From assembly GCA_009103225.1 (NCBI GenBank), contig RHPI01001553.1, positions 45,047 through 109,046 on the forward strand: a DNA stretch of 64,000 nt, given 5' to 3'. Made by a program: the position numbers and the translations under genes. The notes under the pieces are model-generated. The model was not told the DNA's origin. It ran no database searches and was given only the letters and a program-made list of their open reading frames with translations. This document shows positions 34,688 through 46,994 of the stretch, in pieces. The stretch is from Chlorokybus atmophyticus. Its lineage: Eukaryota; Streptophyta; Chlorokybophyceae; Chlorokybales; Chlorokybaceae. Position 1 is the first letter of the stretch. Each line of letters starts with the position of its first letter.

Positions 34688-37600
34688 CTATCTCCCTGTC
34701 TGTCTTTGAGGGTCGGCGTGGTCGGCTGCGTCTTCGTCTTCATCTTCGTCATCGTCTCCGTCTTCGTCATCGACATTGTCATCGTCATCGTCATCATCGC
34801 CATCGCCATCGCCATCGTCTTCATTGTTGTTGCCCTGCCTCTGCAGCATTGCCAGCGCCCGTGTCTGCAGCAGGGCCTCGGCATCGCCATACTTACCCTG
34901 TTGCTGCAGCGCAAAGCCCAAGTTGTTGAGGGTTGTCATGGTGCCGGGGTGGTGTGGCCCCAGCTGCGTTTCGCAGATCGCTAACGCTTGTCTATACAAT
35001 GCCTCGGCCTTGTCATATTTTCCCTGCTTCTGTAGAAACGCTGCCAGGTTGTTGAGTATCATTGCAACGTCAGGGTGGTCCGGCCCCATATTCGCTTTGA
35101 TGATCACCAGCGCCTGTCTGCTCAATGCCTCAGCCTCGCTGTACTCACCCTGCGCGTGCAACACAGATGCCAGGTTGCTGAAAGCGAGTGCGGTGTCGGG
35201 GTGCTCTGGCCCCAACTTTGCTTCGCGGATCGCCACCGCCCGTCTGTGTAGGTCCTCGGCCTTGCGGTGCTCACCCTGCTCTTGCAGCACGAGTGCCAGG
35301 TTGTTGAGGGCTGTTGCGGTGCCGGGGTGGTGTGGCCCCAACTTTACTTCGCTGATCCCCAGCGCCCGTCTGTTTAGATCCTCCGCTTTGCTGTACTCGC
35401 CCTGCACTTGCATCACCGCTGCCAGCATGGTGAGGGAGCTCCCGGTGTCCGGGTGATCTGGACCCAACTTTGTTTCCCGTATCGCCAGCGCCTCTCTGCT
35501 CATTGCCTCAGCCTCGCCATACTCACCATGCTTCTGCAGCAAAATTGCCATGTTGTTAAGGGACGACGCGAGGTCGAGGTGGTCCGGCCCCAGCTTCGCT
35601 TTGTAGATTGACAATGCTCGTCTATGAAAAGCCTTGGCCTTGCCATATTTGCCCTGCTTGCCCATCACATATGCCAGGTTGCCGCAACTTGTCGCGGTGC
35701 TGAGGTGGTCCGGCCCCACCAACATTTCTGTAGCCGTCAGCGCCTGTCTGAGCAGGGTCTCGGCCTCGCCATACTTACCCTGTTCTTGCACCACGAGTGC
35801 CAGATTGTTGAGGATAAGCACGGTTTGGACGTGGTTCCGCCCCAGCCTCGCTTCACTACTCGCCAGCGCCAGTTTGTACAGGGCCTCAGCCTCAACGTAC
35901 TTGGCCTCGATTCGGAAGCAATTGCAGTACAAAAGCCACAGGCGGAGCCAACGTGATGAGTCTTGCGGTTCAACCCGCTGCAACACGCGTTCGCAGCTGT
36001 CCAACATTCTTGAAGCCTGTGCTGTCTGATAGAGACCAACATAGAACTCCGCCAATGCCAGTGCGACGTCGTTGACTTGCAGCAAGTCGCCATCATCCAG
36101 TGGAACCCTGACACCGCTAGGGTCATCAACCTCCGGAAGCGCCATGGACACTGCATACGCAACGTGTTCTGCGTCTTGTCCAACCTCGCCCACCTCAGCG
36201 ATGGCCATGATGGCAGCCTGGGCGACCTGGATACCCTCTTTCTTCCCCTCCCATCTGCCAAAACTCTGTACCAGAGGGTGGAAAGCTGTACCTCCGTCCC
36301 GTGTGCGCTCGGCTAGTGCGTACTCTACAAGCAATCCCGATGCAGTCTCGACATCGTCGTTGCAATAGTCCATTGCCGACAAGTTGACAGCAGCATGTTT
36401 TAGTAGTTCTGATCGTATAGGAACTGTAGCGAACCATCCACCCAACCATAGAAGCTTTCTGGCCAGATCGGCCACCTCCACCACCTCCGCCTCGCAATTG
36501 TCTGTGACCATCATAGTCAGACTTGTAAGAAACAGAGTCGTCAACCGCGAACTCTTTTGAAAATCGGGGTCGTCCGGCACTCTCAAAGACTTCTACTACC
36601 TCTTTTGTTCTCAGCTTTGTCAAAAGCCACTCCGGACCGTGCCTACCCTTGAACATCAGTCTAGCAGAAACTGCTAGGGATAAAGCGTGGCACCCTAGAG
36701 CCACAGCCAGCTCTTTGGCCCTCTCCTTGGGTGTCTCAGGCGACAGCCATGATTTCAGCAACTCACATGCAGCCGCCTCTTCAAGATCCTTCAACTCCAG
36801 GACATGAAGGTTGCCAGGCATTCGCTGACGAGCAGTCAGTATGACATGGCAAGGTCCTTCCTTCGGTAGGTATTTCACATACTGCTCCTCATCGTCCACG
36901 TTGTCCAACACCAGAAGACAAGGGGTCTCCGACTGTTCCAGTGCTGTCCGAATCTCCGCAACAATGTCTCGGTCTTTCTCCTGATTGGGCCGCAAAATAC
37001 TTGGGAGCCACGACCTGTGTGTAACATTGTTGATCAGCTTTACCTGCAATTCCAAGACAAGCAGGGAGTATTAGTACAGCTGCAAAAGAAAGCCAGCAGA
37101 GGCTCTTACTTTATTTTCTCAACGCCTGTCTCGATACCCAGTGGCTTTGCCAACCCCAGGAAACTACTGTGCAACGCCTCTTTGCTTGCATCAATCCAGA
37201 GCAGCTTGTCGTATTGGTTTCTGTGGCTATACACGTACTTCAGTACCAGCTGCGTCTTGCCAGCACCCCCCATGCCTTGGATGCAGACGCGGCCGCATTC
37301 ATTTTTGAGCATGTTCTCCAGCTGCGTCAACTCTGCGCTTCTTCCAACAAAGTGCTTGTTGTCATGGAACGGCATCATGTTGACTCTCTTCCCTGTGGTG
37401 CACGGTCGTTCAAGCCGCTTGCAAACATCTTGGACGATGGCACGGGCATAGGTGTCCTCGTAGCCGTCATACTTCTTGATGCTCTTCATGCATATGCTTG
37501 CAAGGTCTTGAACCGACTGCATCCAGTCCGCTTCATTCATGTTGCAATCTGTCCACAACTGCCCCCCGTGTTGCTCCCAGACTGTGCCTGCTGAGATCAA

Positions 37601-38022
37601 GAAGAGAGACAGTTGATTGTCATGGATGTGAGACAGAGGATCCGACATCTGCATTCCAAATATCAGCACTGTTGCAATGTACCTTTCTTGTTCTTGATCT
37701 TCTCTGCATCAATATCCGTAGGGGTAACCTCAAAGCAGACTGGCAAACAGTTTTTCCGGTCCAAGAATGTGCGGAGCTCTTGCATGCACCATTGGCTGGC
37801 AAAGAACCCCGGAGTCAGCACCACAATGCCGCATGTTGCCTTCTGCATGGCTGAGTCCATCATCTCAGGCGAATGATCTCCCAGTTGCAATGACCTATCG
37901 TCGAAGAACACCCGTAGCTTCTGCCTCTCGAGCTCGTTCTTGAGCCATACGCCAAAACCCCTTTTGATGTCTGGACCGCGATGAGACAGAAAGACGTCGT
38001 AATGTTTATCTTGACCAGCCAT
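34688..38022 (-). CDS. TIR / NB-ARC / TPR receptor-like protein with acidic tail (one frameshift)
   Basis: Exon 1 (38022-37683) encodes a TIR domain: YDVFLSHRGPDIKRGFG, VFFDDRSLQLGDH, and FFASQWCMQELRTFL with the Glu that is catalytic in TIR NADases. Exon 2 (37587-about 37110) carries the NB-ARC P-loop GMGGAGKTQLV. Exon 3 (from 37043) has the kinase-2 motif CLLVLDNVDD and ARC helices, then eight 42-residue kinesin-light-chain-type TPRs (consensus LGPDHPDTA..LNNLA...QGKY.EAE) and a tail of about 35 Asp/Glu coded by a GAY repeat. TIR-NB-ARC-TPR proteins are a known class in plants and algae; a role as an intracellular sensor is inferred. Exon 1 to 2 joins in phase, but exon 2 to 3 does not with the obvious splice sites, and a one-base frame change lies at about 36590 after VVEVFES. 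The copy is therefore either a pseudogene or contains base-call errors. It ends in TAG at 34688. Confidence 0.8.
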
Positions 38023-41000
38023 GACTCCACCTCACACTGACCATCCGCCACCGTAATATGCCACCGTCAGCGGCGACGCAGCGCTGTGCCAGGTCAAAGG
38101 AACGCTGCGAGGGCGCCCAGTCTAAACACAAGCTTGAAGTGAGTGCTTAAGCTGACACAAGCTGCTCGACTTGAAGCAGCACTGGCTTGCAAGCATACCT
38201 GCAGCTGAGCAACTGGAAGCCGCCACCGCTGCCTGCTGCCTTGCAAGGCATTGGCGGCGCTTGACGAACGGAAACGTCAACAGCTTGTTGCTGCGCCGCG
38301 ACTGTCCAGCCCGCACCCGTCCCCAATCCTGCTGCCGCTGCTGCTTCAGCTTGTCCTTGCTAGAAAGAGCTGTGGGCCGAGAGAAGAGCATTACAAGCCA
38401 AGCGCAGAGCATGCACAGTGCAGCATTTGTGCGTTAATTCCACAATGCAGAGTTTGCATTGAGAAGATGCAGATTGTGCGCTGTGCAAGCTGATAGAACA
38501 GAAAAGTGCATTACCAAGCTTGTGCACTACGTCTGCATACCATGACAGCAGTGCAGCCAACAGAAGCCACTACATCCTGCACTCGTGCTGCATGTGGCCA
38601 TGCAGTGCATACAACTTGTGTTTGCAAAGCAGCTGACACTGTGCACTGTGTTAAAAAAGACAGCCCACAGTGTTCAAAACTCAGTGTACGTAAGCTATAC
38701 GCATTGTACAGGTTGATGCTGATGTTGATAGCGCCTGCACCATACCTGCTAGGGCGTGTTGAAGTGGGAGTCAGTTTGGATGGCGACTCCGCCCACAGTC
38801 AGTAAGCAAAGGACTACACCTGTTTCAACGATGTCCAGCACAGCTAGCGGCACCTTCACAACACCAGCCGCTCGACGTCCTGCCACTGCTTCCGCCGCCG
38901 CCGCCGCCGCCGCCGCCGCCTACGCCAACAGGAGGTTATTCACCCTGATAAGGTTTCTGATACTCTTCAAGCTGGTCAATCTTTGGCTTTGCACCTGATG
39001 TCAGTGTTAGTAACTGTGTGTTCGCCCTCAGCCCTCAACACGACAGGCAACCAGTGGGCGGCTGCACTAAGGCTGCGGCCAAGCCTAACACTCAGCTGCA
39101 CGGTTGACATCCTAGAGCTTGCTCTTTCGCTTGCACATATGTTTTGCACATATGATAATTGTCCTGCCATGGCATCACTACTAACTAACGCCAGCTTGCA
39201 CCAAGCGAGCCATGCATGTCAAGCATTGCATGGTGTCCCTGAGTGTGGCTAGCTAGTTGGCATGCTGTTCTGGCATGCTGTGCTCGCCGCAACCAGCGGC
39301 CGCACACGACCAGAAACGGCAACCCACCTTGGTTCGGTGCGGTGAGTTCAGCTGGCTTCAGCTGCGCTTTGCCTCCTTCCAGCCAACGCGCTTGTCCGCC
39401 CCGCCTCCAGCTTGTTGTGGGCGTGGTCGTCGCCCCTCCGCCCCTCGCCTTCCGCCGCTGCTCCGCGCTCGCTGTGGTCCATATCCATGCCCGCTGCGTC
39501 CTCTACAGCTTAGAGTCTAAAGCTGACGCGGAGCTAGGCACCGTGACAAAGTGCCGCGGAGAGTGCAAATCCAGATCGATGAACAAGTCGAACCGAATCA
39601 AACCTGTCGCGCATCATCAATGTCAGGACTCATCACGTGCTTCAGGCATATATCAGGAGACGCCTGCTGCTAGCCTAGCAGTGCTATGCTGTGTCATGTC
39701 TGCACATGCATCAAGCAAACTAGGCCTTAGTGCGGGGAGGAAGTCGCGGCTCCAGCCTGGGCGGAGGATTCTGGCGCGTGTCCAAGGTTCAATGATCTAA
39801 AACTTCATGATCAGACATGATCAATTCGTGTGCTCAGGCTTGTTTGCTTGATTGCCCGGCGGCACGGCCCGGAGCGGTGAGGCGGTGGTGTGCGGCTGCA
39901 GTGTGTGTCCGCCGCCGGGCTGGAAGAGCTCTCTGGGAGGGTGGTGATAGAAGCGCAGCGCAGCAGGCGCCCAGCTTCGTCCGTCGTCAGCGAGCCATGC
40001 TGGGCGGCGCTGCTTAGCAAATGCCAACGGCGCAGCTGGAAGCTATCACGCCGACCGTCTGACGTAGATGGGCTACAGCTGCAAGCAGGGCTTCGGCCTT
40101 CAGCAGGTGCTCTACAATGCCTAGCTATTACTGCCTGCCCTTCACAAAGCTTGTCTAGCTGTCAATCAACATAACAGCTCGTGAATCAGCAATTGTACCG
40201 CACAAGTACCGCAGGCTGAGCGCCTGTGTGTTTGTGAATGCATGCGTCTATGTACACAGACGCTTACATGCACACACACACGCGCGCGCACTCATGCATA
40301 CGCACACATCTTCACATACGTTTTATTTGAACATGTGTGCTTCTTGCAGCCAGTACTTTAGCTCCTTGTGAGCAGTAGCATGCCTTACGGCAAGCCTGCT
40401 GTGGTCGTTGAGTATGTGCACTTCTGTTGGCAACGTCAGTGGGGCCTTGTTGCGGGCCGTAACAATAAAGGCTTTGCGCTTTGGTGCAGTTGCAGCGCAA
40501 GAAAAACTGTGTACGATGTAAACCAATCAATCAACAGAAGAGTTGTACAGTCCGCTTCTGTAATGAACCCAGCTAACAATGCTCCCCCCCCCCCCCCCCC
40601 CCCCCCCCCAAGCTGATCAGGATGTGTATACGATACAGCCCCCTGCATGTAACAATCTTGCACATTAGGAAACAAAAGCATTCACAGGAACAGATCAGCA
40701 GAGTTGACGACAGTATGTGGATACACTCTCTCCTCGCTGACCAGGTTCTCTATGGTTTGTTGAACACCTTGTGGAAGACCTGCGCATGAAGGGGGGCGAG
40801 GGGTTATGCAGTTCACGAACGAGAGATGGCCCGCGCGGGTGCGTGCGCGACTTGCTCGGAGTACACGCAAGTGTGTGATGATGTGCAGGTTGCAGAACCA
40901 AACCACTCAGGAGCAAGCTTTTGCACAGCGCACATCCGTATCCGCCTGCACAGTTGTCCCCTCACATCAACGCACATGCCCCCGCCCCCCCCNACACACA

Positions 41001-42653
41001 CACACACACGCCCCCCCGGGTCCCCTCCCTGACTCATCTTGAGCTGGGTTGGTTGCGCTGTACGTGCGTTCGTGAATACGCACGCGTGCGCGTGCGCGCA
41101 CGTGCATTTGTATGTTTGCATGTGCGCATCGGTGCGTTTGTGCATAGAGGTACCCTTGTGCGTGTACGCAAGCACGTGTACAACAGAAAGCAGCAGGTAC
41201 AAGGTCAACAACATGTGCGAGCGCCGCACGCATATGCATTAGCTGAGCACAGACAGCTAGACTTAACATCTCCTATGGACAGATCTTATGTAATCGATTG
41301 CTCAATCTGCTACGTTTTTCGCTGTGTATGCGCACAACAGTGTTGCTCAGACCGTCACGGGTCCAAAAACATTACAAGCACATGCACCCGCATACATCCA
41401 CAACCAAAACCTCACAGCAACAGCAGCAACAACAACAACAACAACAGAGTCAACTTGACAAGTGCGACAGGCGTTGTTGTATTCATTGTGGTTGTGGCTG
41501 TAGTTGTTGTGGTACTGTGGTTGGCTGCCATGGCGTCAGAAAGCCCCGCCCCCATCAGCCTGTCCACTTTGTTTTCTTCCTGCAAACTCCGCCTCTTTTA
41601 GAAGACTACACTGTTGTTCCGCATCAGCCTGCCTGTGTGTGTGCGCGTGTGAGCATGCATGCGTGCGTGCGCGGTAAGCATTGTTTCATAGCACTGAGGT
41701 CGGCGAGTGCACTAGCGCTGCAACGCGTCACACAAAACAGCAGGCAACAGCCATCATCTTACTATTACAGCAGCACATGGGAGGGCCGTGTGGAACTCTT
41801 CTGACGTGCATCGTGCAACGTGTGCCATCTGTGACAAATGGCACAGGTTACATCCCGCCCCCCCATGTGCTGCTGTNCACACACACACCCACCCACCCAC
41901 CCACACACAGAGTCTCACACCCAGGCACCCACAGACACCCACCCACCCACCCATGCGTTCCCGTGCGCGCGCGTGTACGAAGGGGAGGGCGGGTGGGTGG
42001 GTGGGTTGGGGGAGCGAGCGCCTCCGAGGTAAGTCTGTGTGTGATAAGCAAGCGGAGTGGAGTCGTGTGTACTTTTTTCAAGTACGATGTCAAAAAGCTA
42101 GTGTTTGTGACTGTTGGGATGGTTACTACTTCTGTTGAGCTATTGACACATGAGGCATGTGTGCACGTCTGTGTCAGAACAGTTGTCTGTGAGCCAACTG
42201 TTGGTGATGGCGAGACGGGTCGAGACAAGTACTGTCCGCATGTGCAAATGTATAGGTCATACGTTGGCAAAAACAACAATGACAACAACAACGATATCCA
42301 ATACATGTACATGTCATGCTATGCTGGCTGAAGTAAGTCACACGGCGTTACAAGCACAGCAACAATGAGGACGAATTGTCACCCACAATGCAACCATGTA
42401 CCTGGGCTGCCCCAACCGGCGCTCGTAACCCGCACGCCCATTTGTTTGGTCTACCTCGTGACGCGCGAATATAGCATGTGAGACGTGCAGCTATATCCCC
42501 ATCCTAAAACGTGCACACGTGATGAGCGGTTAATAACAATGCTGTTGTTGGCCAAGTATGACCTATCAGCAGATGGCAAACAGCGCAAATTGTGCCATAC
42601 TTGCAGGTGCTACAAATAGAACAAGTTTCAGAGCCTGACTATTTACCATGACC
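38023..42653. other. Intergenic, low-complexity-rich; no supported gene
   Basis: Simple repeats: GCC run at about 38893-38921, 26 Cs at 40584-40609, CA tract after a single N at 40993, CAA/CAG run at about 41409-41447, CCCA tracts at 41888-41950 beside another single N (41877). The N positions next to homopolymers are likely consensus failures. Frames across the region are short and repeat-driven. The interval 38023-38130 is the probable 5' flank of the TIR/NB-ARC/TPR gene. Confidence 0.6.
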
Positions 42654-42917
42654 ATGCAGATTTACAGGGGCTTATCACTCATGTCTGTCTTGGAGGGCCT
42701 TCACTTCGTTGTACTACTAGAAGGTGCGGTGCCTGCCCCCTTGCAGCATGTTACCGTCGAATGGTACTGTCGCTGTGCTGGAGCGGTTGAGCTTTGCTGC
42801 GTCACTTGCAAGCGCCCGTGTGAGCGCGTCATCAGCCTCGCCATACTCGCCTTCATCTTTCAGCACGTTTGCCAGGAAGTCGATCGCAGTGAGGATGGGG
42901 TTATACGATCCATACAC
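42654..42917 (-). pseudogene. Remnant of a TIR/NB-ARC/TPR 3' end
   Basis: The minus-strand frame at 42717-42917 reads ILTAIDFLANVLKDEGEYGE and ADDALTRALASDAAKLN, a single recognisable TPR unit of the type in the gene at 34.7 kb. The DNA that follows (about 42650-42695: CAGGGGCTTATC...GTCTGTCTTGGAGGG) resembles the sequence around that gene's stop codon (34661-34715). No upstream domains remain. Confidence 0.55.
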
Positions 42918-43011
42918 GGTATGTATATGGCAGTGTGGATTGACAAGTTGATGCCCAATGCAGCCTGAATTCTTACATGTTTACTATTATTTATGTGGTT
43001 GCTGCTGTCAG

Positions 43012-44648
43012 ACTCGCCAATGTTCAAGCATACAGAAGAACGCTACATCCGGTTTATCAAAGAACCGCGTAATGTGCGGCTGGCAATGTTTGTTGACGGG
43101 ATGAGCCCGTTCAAAGATCCGCATAAAGGTAGTGATTGTGCCTTTTACCTGTGCTGTCATTGCAGTGTGTACATTCACAGTTGGCATTGATCGAGGTGTT
43201 TGTGGACTTGCAGGGAATTATGAATTTTGGCTTGTCACAATCTTTGTGCTGAACCTGCCCATTGCAAAAATGCACAAGACCGACACTACCTTTCTAGCTG
43301 CGGTGATACCTGGTCCCAAACAGCCAGAGAATCTACAGGCCTATCTCAAGCCAATCATTGACCAGTTGGGAACCTTTTGGAAGGTATGGTTTCAATGTAG
43401 TTTGAACAAGCCAGCTCTCGATACATCTGACATGCTCTCAAACTGCTCTGGACTGGAATGTGTAGGGCACTTAGCTGCTGGTGTTTGTTGTAGGCATCGA
43501 CATATATGACAGCCACCGCGACGAAGTTTTTCGGTGCAGATCTATCTTAGAGATTGTAATCCATGATTACCCAGGTACGCAAGCAGCAAGTGTTGGCCAT
43601 CAGTGTCTATGAATGTACTATCAGACTGGTATGGCAACCATGTTTGCCTTCTCTGAAACATGTAATGATGGTTGCGCAGCTCTGGCAAAAGCAGCCATGC
43701 AGATGGCTCATGGAGCCATCTTTGGCTGTTCCAAATGCGAGTGTAGTGGAGAACATGTGGAACTCCTCAAAAGGTGATTTATCAAGGCTACCGCCGGTAC
43801 TTACCAGATGACCATCCCTACCGAGTTGATGAGCGTTGGCCCCAACCAGAACACAGACCTCCACCTCCCATGCGGACTGCAGAAAGTGTGTACCGGTGAG
43901 CAACCAATCAATTGACATAGCTGAACGTAGCTATGTCAATCAAGCTTCACCAATGGATGCCATGTGATCAGGTACGCCATGACATCCCGCAACAGCAAGC
44001 AACTACTTCACTCCAAGAAACATCCTTCAAAGTCCTCCGGAATCCTTGGCCTAAGCTGTTTTCACGACCTTCCCTATTGGATGCCCTTACAGAAATCTGT
44101 AAAAGGTCATGTGATTGGCCCTATGCACATTTTTGCCAATCTCGCAACCAATTTGGCCAATCTGCTTGCTGGATTGCGCGACAGCAATGAGACTCGAGAA
44201 GATCTGCAGCAGCAAGGTCGTATGCCAGAACTCTGGCTACAGGTATTGCAGGCTTATGCGACACTTGTGATGACTGCCTGCCAACTCGTGTGACTTTGTG
44301 ATGATGCGTTGCAGACAGGAATGATGACGAAAGACGGAAAGGAAGTTGCAGTTAATGTCAAACCTCAGGCTCCATGGGCAATCACGGATGCAGGGCTGGT
44401 TGAGCAATTACTCTCAGGCGTGAGGATTCCAAGCACTTTCGGCTCTAAGCTGCAATCTTTCACCAAGCATTTAGGTGAGACAACCACCATGGTTCTCAAC
44501 TGCGTGCAAATCAATTCAGTGTCCTTGCATTGCACATCGTGTCTAATTAACAATGTGATGTAGTGAGCACACAGGCTCGATGAAATCGCACGACAAGCAC
44601 AACTTGTGGTCCGATCGAAATATGCCCGGATGTGCTCTACCAAGCAAG
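43012..44648 (+). pseudogene. CACTA/EnSpm-type TNP2-like transposase, several exons, decayed
   Basis: Exon-like blocks read in order: 43012-43128 (KEPRNVRLAMFVDGMSPFKD), 43214-43383 (VTIFVLNLPIAKMHK, AAVIPGPKQPENLQAYLKP), about 43494-43574 (GIDIYDSHRDEVFRCRSIL), about 43626-43895 (GAIFGCSKCECSGEH, then after a frame change QGYRRYLPDDHPYRVDERWP), 43972-44242 (CFHDLPYWMPLQ, VIGPMHIFANLATNL), 44315-44474 (VRIPSTFGSKLQSFTKHLG) and 44575-about 44648 (GSMKSHDKHNLW). This motif order is that of Transposase_21/TNP2 proteins of CACTA transposons. The last three junctions are in phase, but at least two frame breaks lie between 43384 and 43787, and the usual D of the DPMH-like motif is G here. Terminal CACTA repeats were not identified; superfamily assignment is from motif memory. 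Confidence 0.6.
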
Positions 44649-44670
44649 AGTAATCAGCGACACGCTGTGT

Positions 44671-44930
44671 CTCATAGGCAATGTCCAGTGTCTACGTGTT
44701 ATGCAATTTATTGCTATGTGACCAAAAGACTTATAGGCACTGGACAGTGTCTGCAAGTTATGCAGTCATTGTGTTGACCAAAAGACTCATAGGCACTGGA
44801 CGGAGTCTAAGAGTTATGCATTCCATTGCTAGGTGCCCCAAAGACTCATAGGCACTGGGCATTGTCTACGAGTTATGCAGTCCATTGTGATGACCTAAAA
44901 ACTCATAGGCACTGGACAGTGTTCGAGCTC
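44671..44930. repeat. Five tandem units of about 58 bp
   Basis: Units start with CTCATAGGCACTGGACAGTG-like sequence at 44671, 44730, 44786, 44845 and 44902. They directly follow the TNP2-like coding remnant and might be subterminal repeats of that transposon. Confidence 0.85.
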
Positions 44931-44940
44931 GACACACAGT

Positions 44941-45213
44941 AACGTCACAACTTGGCAAACAACGTGATAGTAACTAACCTGCAACAGTGGCACCATTAAC
45001 CAGTAACAACAGCTGGATATGCATGGAAGACTAGCTGATTTCAACTGAACAGCGAGCCATCTATGGCAAGTGACGCGACAACTTTGCAAACTACGTGATG
45101 GCAACTAACCTGTAAGAGTGGCTACACTGACCAGCAGTAAAAACAGCTTGACGGCTACCAAAGCTTGCTATATGCATCAAGAATAGCTGGGTTCAGCTGA
45201 ACAAAAACCGAGC
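44941..45213. repeat. Two diverged tandem units of about 131 bp
   Basis: The block beginning ACGTCACAACTTGGCAAAC at about 44942 recurs at about 45072 (ACGCGACAACTTTGCAAAC), each followed by a GTGATGGCAACTAACCTG-like stretch and a TAGCTG-containing tail. Confidence 0.7.
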
Positions 45214-45257
45214 TACACACAAGGCATTTAAAGCAAACCATCGCAAAAAACAACTGA

Positions 45258-45592
45258 CCTCCGGACATGCGGAGCTCTATGCCTTCCCCAAACACCAGGG
45301 GCTCCAGCTCCGGCTCTAACTCCTCACAGAACCTCTCCAGCTTGGCAATGTCGGCCTGCGCTGCAGGATCCGTGCTCCACTTGTCGAAATTCACCTCCTT
45401 CCAACCTGGACCAGGGATCTGCTCCCACTGCTTGAGCTTGTTGGTAAACTTGTCCATGTTTCGCACATGGGTTGGGTGCACAGAGGAAAGATTGTCCCTC
45501 ACAAACCTGTCCCCAAATTTTTGGCCGTTGTTGCCATGGTTGAACACTTGGCTGGCAGAATGCACTGCGGTCACCATTGTTACAGTATGCAC
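45258..45592 (-). CDS. Hypothetical exon
   Basis: Minus-strand frame from ATG 45592 with protein-like composition (NMDKFTNKLKQWEQIPGPGW, ADIAKLERFCEELEPELEPL), ending at a possible donor (GTCAGT) near 45258; beyond it the frame loses that character. No domain is recognised and no partner exon was found. Confidence 0.35.
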
Positions 45593-45973
45593 AAAACACC
45601 TAAGCTTGCACGTGACAAAAGACTCACACAGCAGTCTATAGCACGACAGTCTCCAGCACGCGCCTTAATGCAGCTGCGATAACCAATGCCAATGTTAAAC
45701 TGCGCACAACGCACGCGCGAACGAACAAAACATTGCTGGAATCTGACAACAAACACTTCAAAATGAATTAACTTCCAGTACCTGTGTGACCTAGGGATCG
45801 TCGGAGCGGCCTATGCGGTCGCCTATGACGCCGCCGGCAGCCTGATGTTTGTGGTGTGCTTATAGTGATTTTGGCGGTGCTGGTGGAGGTGTGGTGGCGG
45901 AATGCTAGCTTGTGTTGCACGGGAGTGTTATCCAGAGCAAGTTGTTGCAGAGACCAGCAAGCTGAGAAACACC

Positions 45974-46454
45974 ATGGGTGATGACATCCCTACCGTGTCG
46001 GCGGCATCGTCGACTTTAGAGGAGACTCGGAGGCGGCCTTCACACCGGCGGACAGTCTATTGGCATGTCCCTATTGCAGAACCAACGTGAAGGCGGGCCA
46101 TATAAAGTCTAACGGGCTTCTCGTAAACACACACACCAGGACTGCAAAGATCGCGCAGCACCTGCACATGAAATATTGCTGGTACATGCGCAGACGAACC
46201 AACCAGAGCGGCAGGGAGACAGAAGATGAGCTGAAGGGACGGATGGGGGATTCTCTCTCCAAAGCAGTATGGGTGCGTGTGATGTTGTGAAAGTGCGTTT
46301 GTTCTTATAGACTTACTTACGTTGTATGCATGCTAGTGAAGTGATGTCCGGGCAAAAGACTGTGCAACAACATGGACTTATGTGAAGCATATGTTGGCGT
46401 GCAGGCCCTGAAACCTCCAAAACAATGCAGAGTTTCCATTGACAACGTGCGGAG
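45974..46454 (+). pseudogene. Unidentified host gene, 5' part, interrupted in exon 2 by copia A
   Basis: ATG 45974 (or an upstream start) opens MGDDIPTVSAASSTLEE. After a one-base frame step near 46022 it continues as GDSEAAFTPADSLLACPYCR, then HLHMKYC, a Cys/His pattern that could bind zinc. Exon 1 ends at 46272 before GTGCGT. Exon 2 starts at 46405 (after GTGCAG) with ALKPPKQCRVSIDNVRR and is cut at 46454 by the retrotransposon. The frame resumes in phase at 56578, after the target duplication, giving RRATEEYLRKHHTRAFAF. Function unknown. The insertion in a coding exon abolishes the normal product unless the element is removed. Confidence 0.55.
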
Positions 46455-46879
46455 GGTTGAGAGTCATTCCTACATACGATCAGCATCGACCCTCCACACA
46501 GGAGTAGAAGGTCGTAAGGACGAGCACTAGGTCCGGACTTAGCAAGATGGCGTCGTCGGACCAGACTCCGGACTCCAGACTGGAGCCTTACTAACTGCTT
46601 CGTATCTTCGCGTATACTTACTCATATTAGGCGTGTAAGAGCTTATTGGAAAGCTCTAGTTGTAAGGAAGACAACGCAGCTTAATGCGTGTAAAAAAGAT
46701 GAGTATATCTTACGCAGTGCTTGCAAACGTAGACGTGTGTGTAACTGGCTGATATAAGAACCAGCGGACAACTTGTAATAAATGAATGTGATGTGACTTG
46801 TGTATGCTCTGGTGGCGGTAGCTCTGTCTCTGTGTGTCGATGATTGCCTCAACTACATGTGCATGCTAGTCCTTCAACA
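46455..46879 (+). repeat. 5' LTR of copia A
   Basis: It begins GGTTGAGAGTC, where its relatives have TGTTGAGAGTC (first base changed), and ends CCTTCAACA. TATA-like TATAAG at 46753-46758. Copies occur at 51419-51546/56361-56572 and, inverted, at 57914-58343. Confidence 0.92.
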
Positions 46880-46893
46880 GGTTATGGGCCCAC
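46880..46893 (+). other. Copia primer-binding site, half-tRNA-iMet type
   Basis: GGTTATGGGCCCAC directly abuts the LTR. It matches the complement of the anticodon-arm region of initiator tRNA-Met, used as a cleaved half-tRNA primer by Drosophila copia and relatives. Confidence 0.85.
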
Positions 46894-46994
46894 GCTACGC
46901 TTGAGGAGTGTGAGACTAGCTTGTGTGCATAGTAATTCTACACTACGGTAGCTTGTTGGTAGCAGAGCCTTGGGTGTCAACTGCAAGTGAAGGC

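Noticed and set aside
34776-35456. Plus-strand ORFs opposite the TPR region
   Set aside because: They are antisense shadows of the regular 42-residue repeat coding sequence.
39243-39800. 185-codon ORF downstream of a GCC repeat
   Set aside because: Composition is Cys/Ser/Arg-rich like random GC-rich DNA, and no domain or paralogue was found.
41298-41804. ORF with a polyglutamine run
   Set aside because: The Gln run is a CAA microsatellite; the flanks have no protein-like conservation or splice structure.
44671-44930. CRISPR-like array
   Set aside because: The 58-bp units are plain tandem repeats that vary along their length, without constant repeats and unique spacers, in a eukaryotic context.
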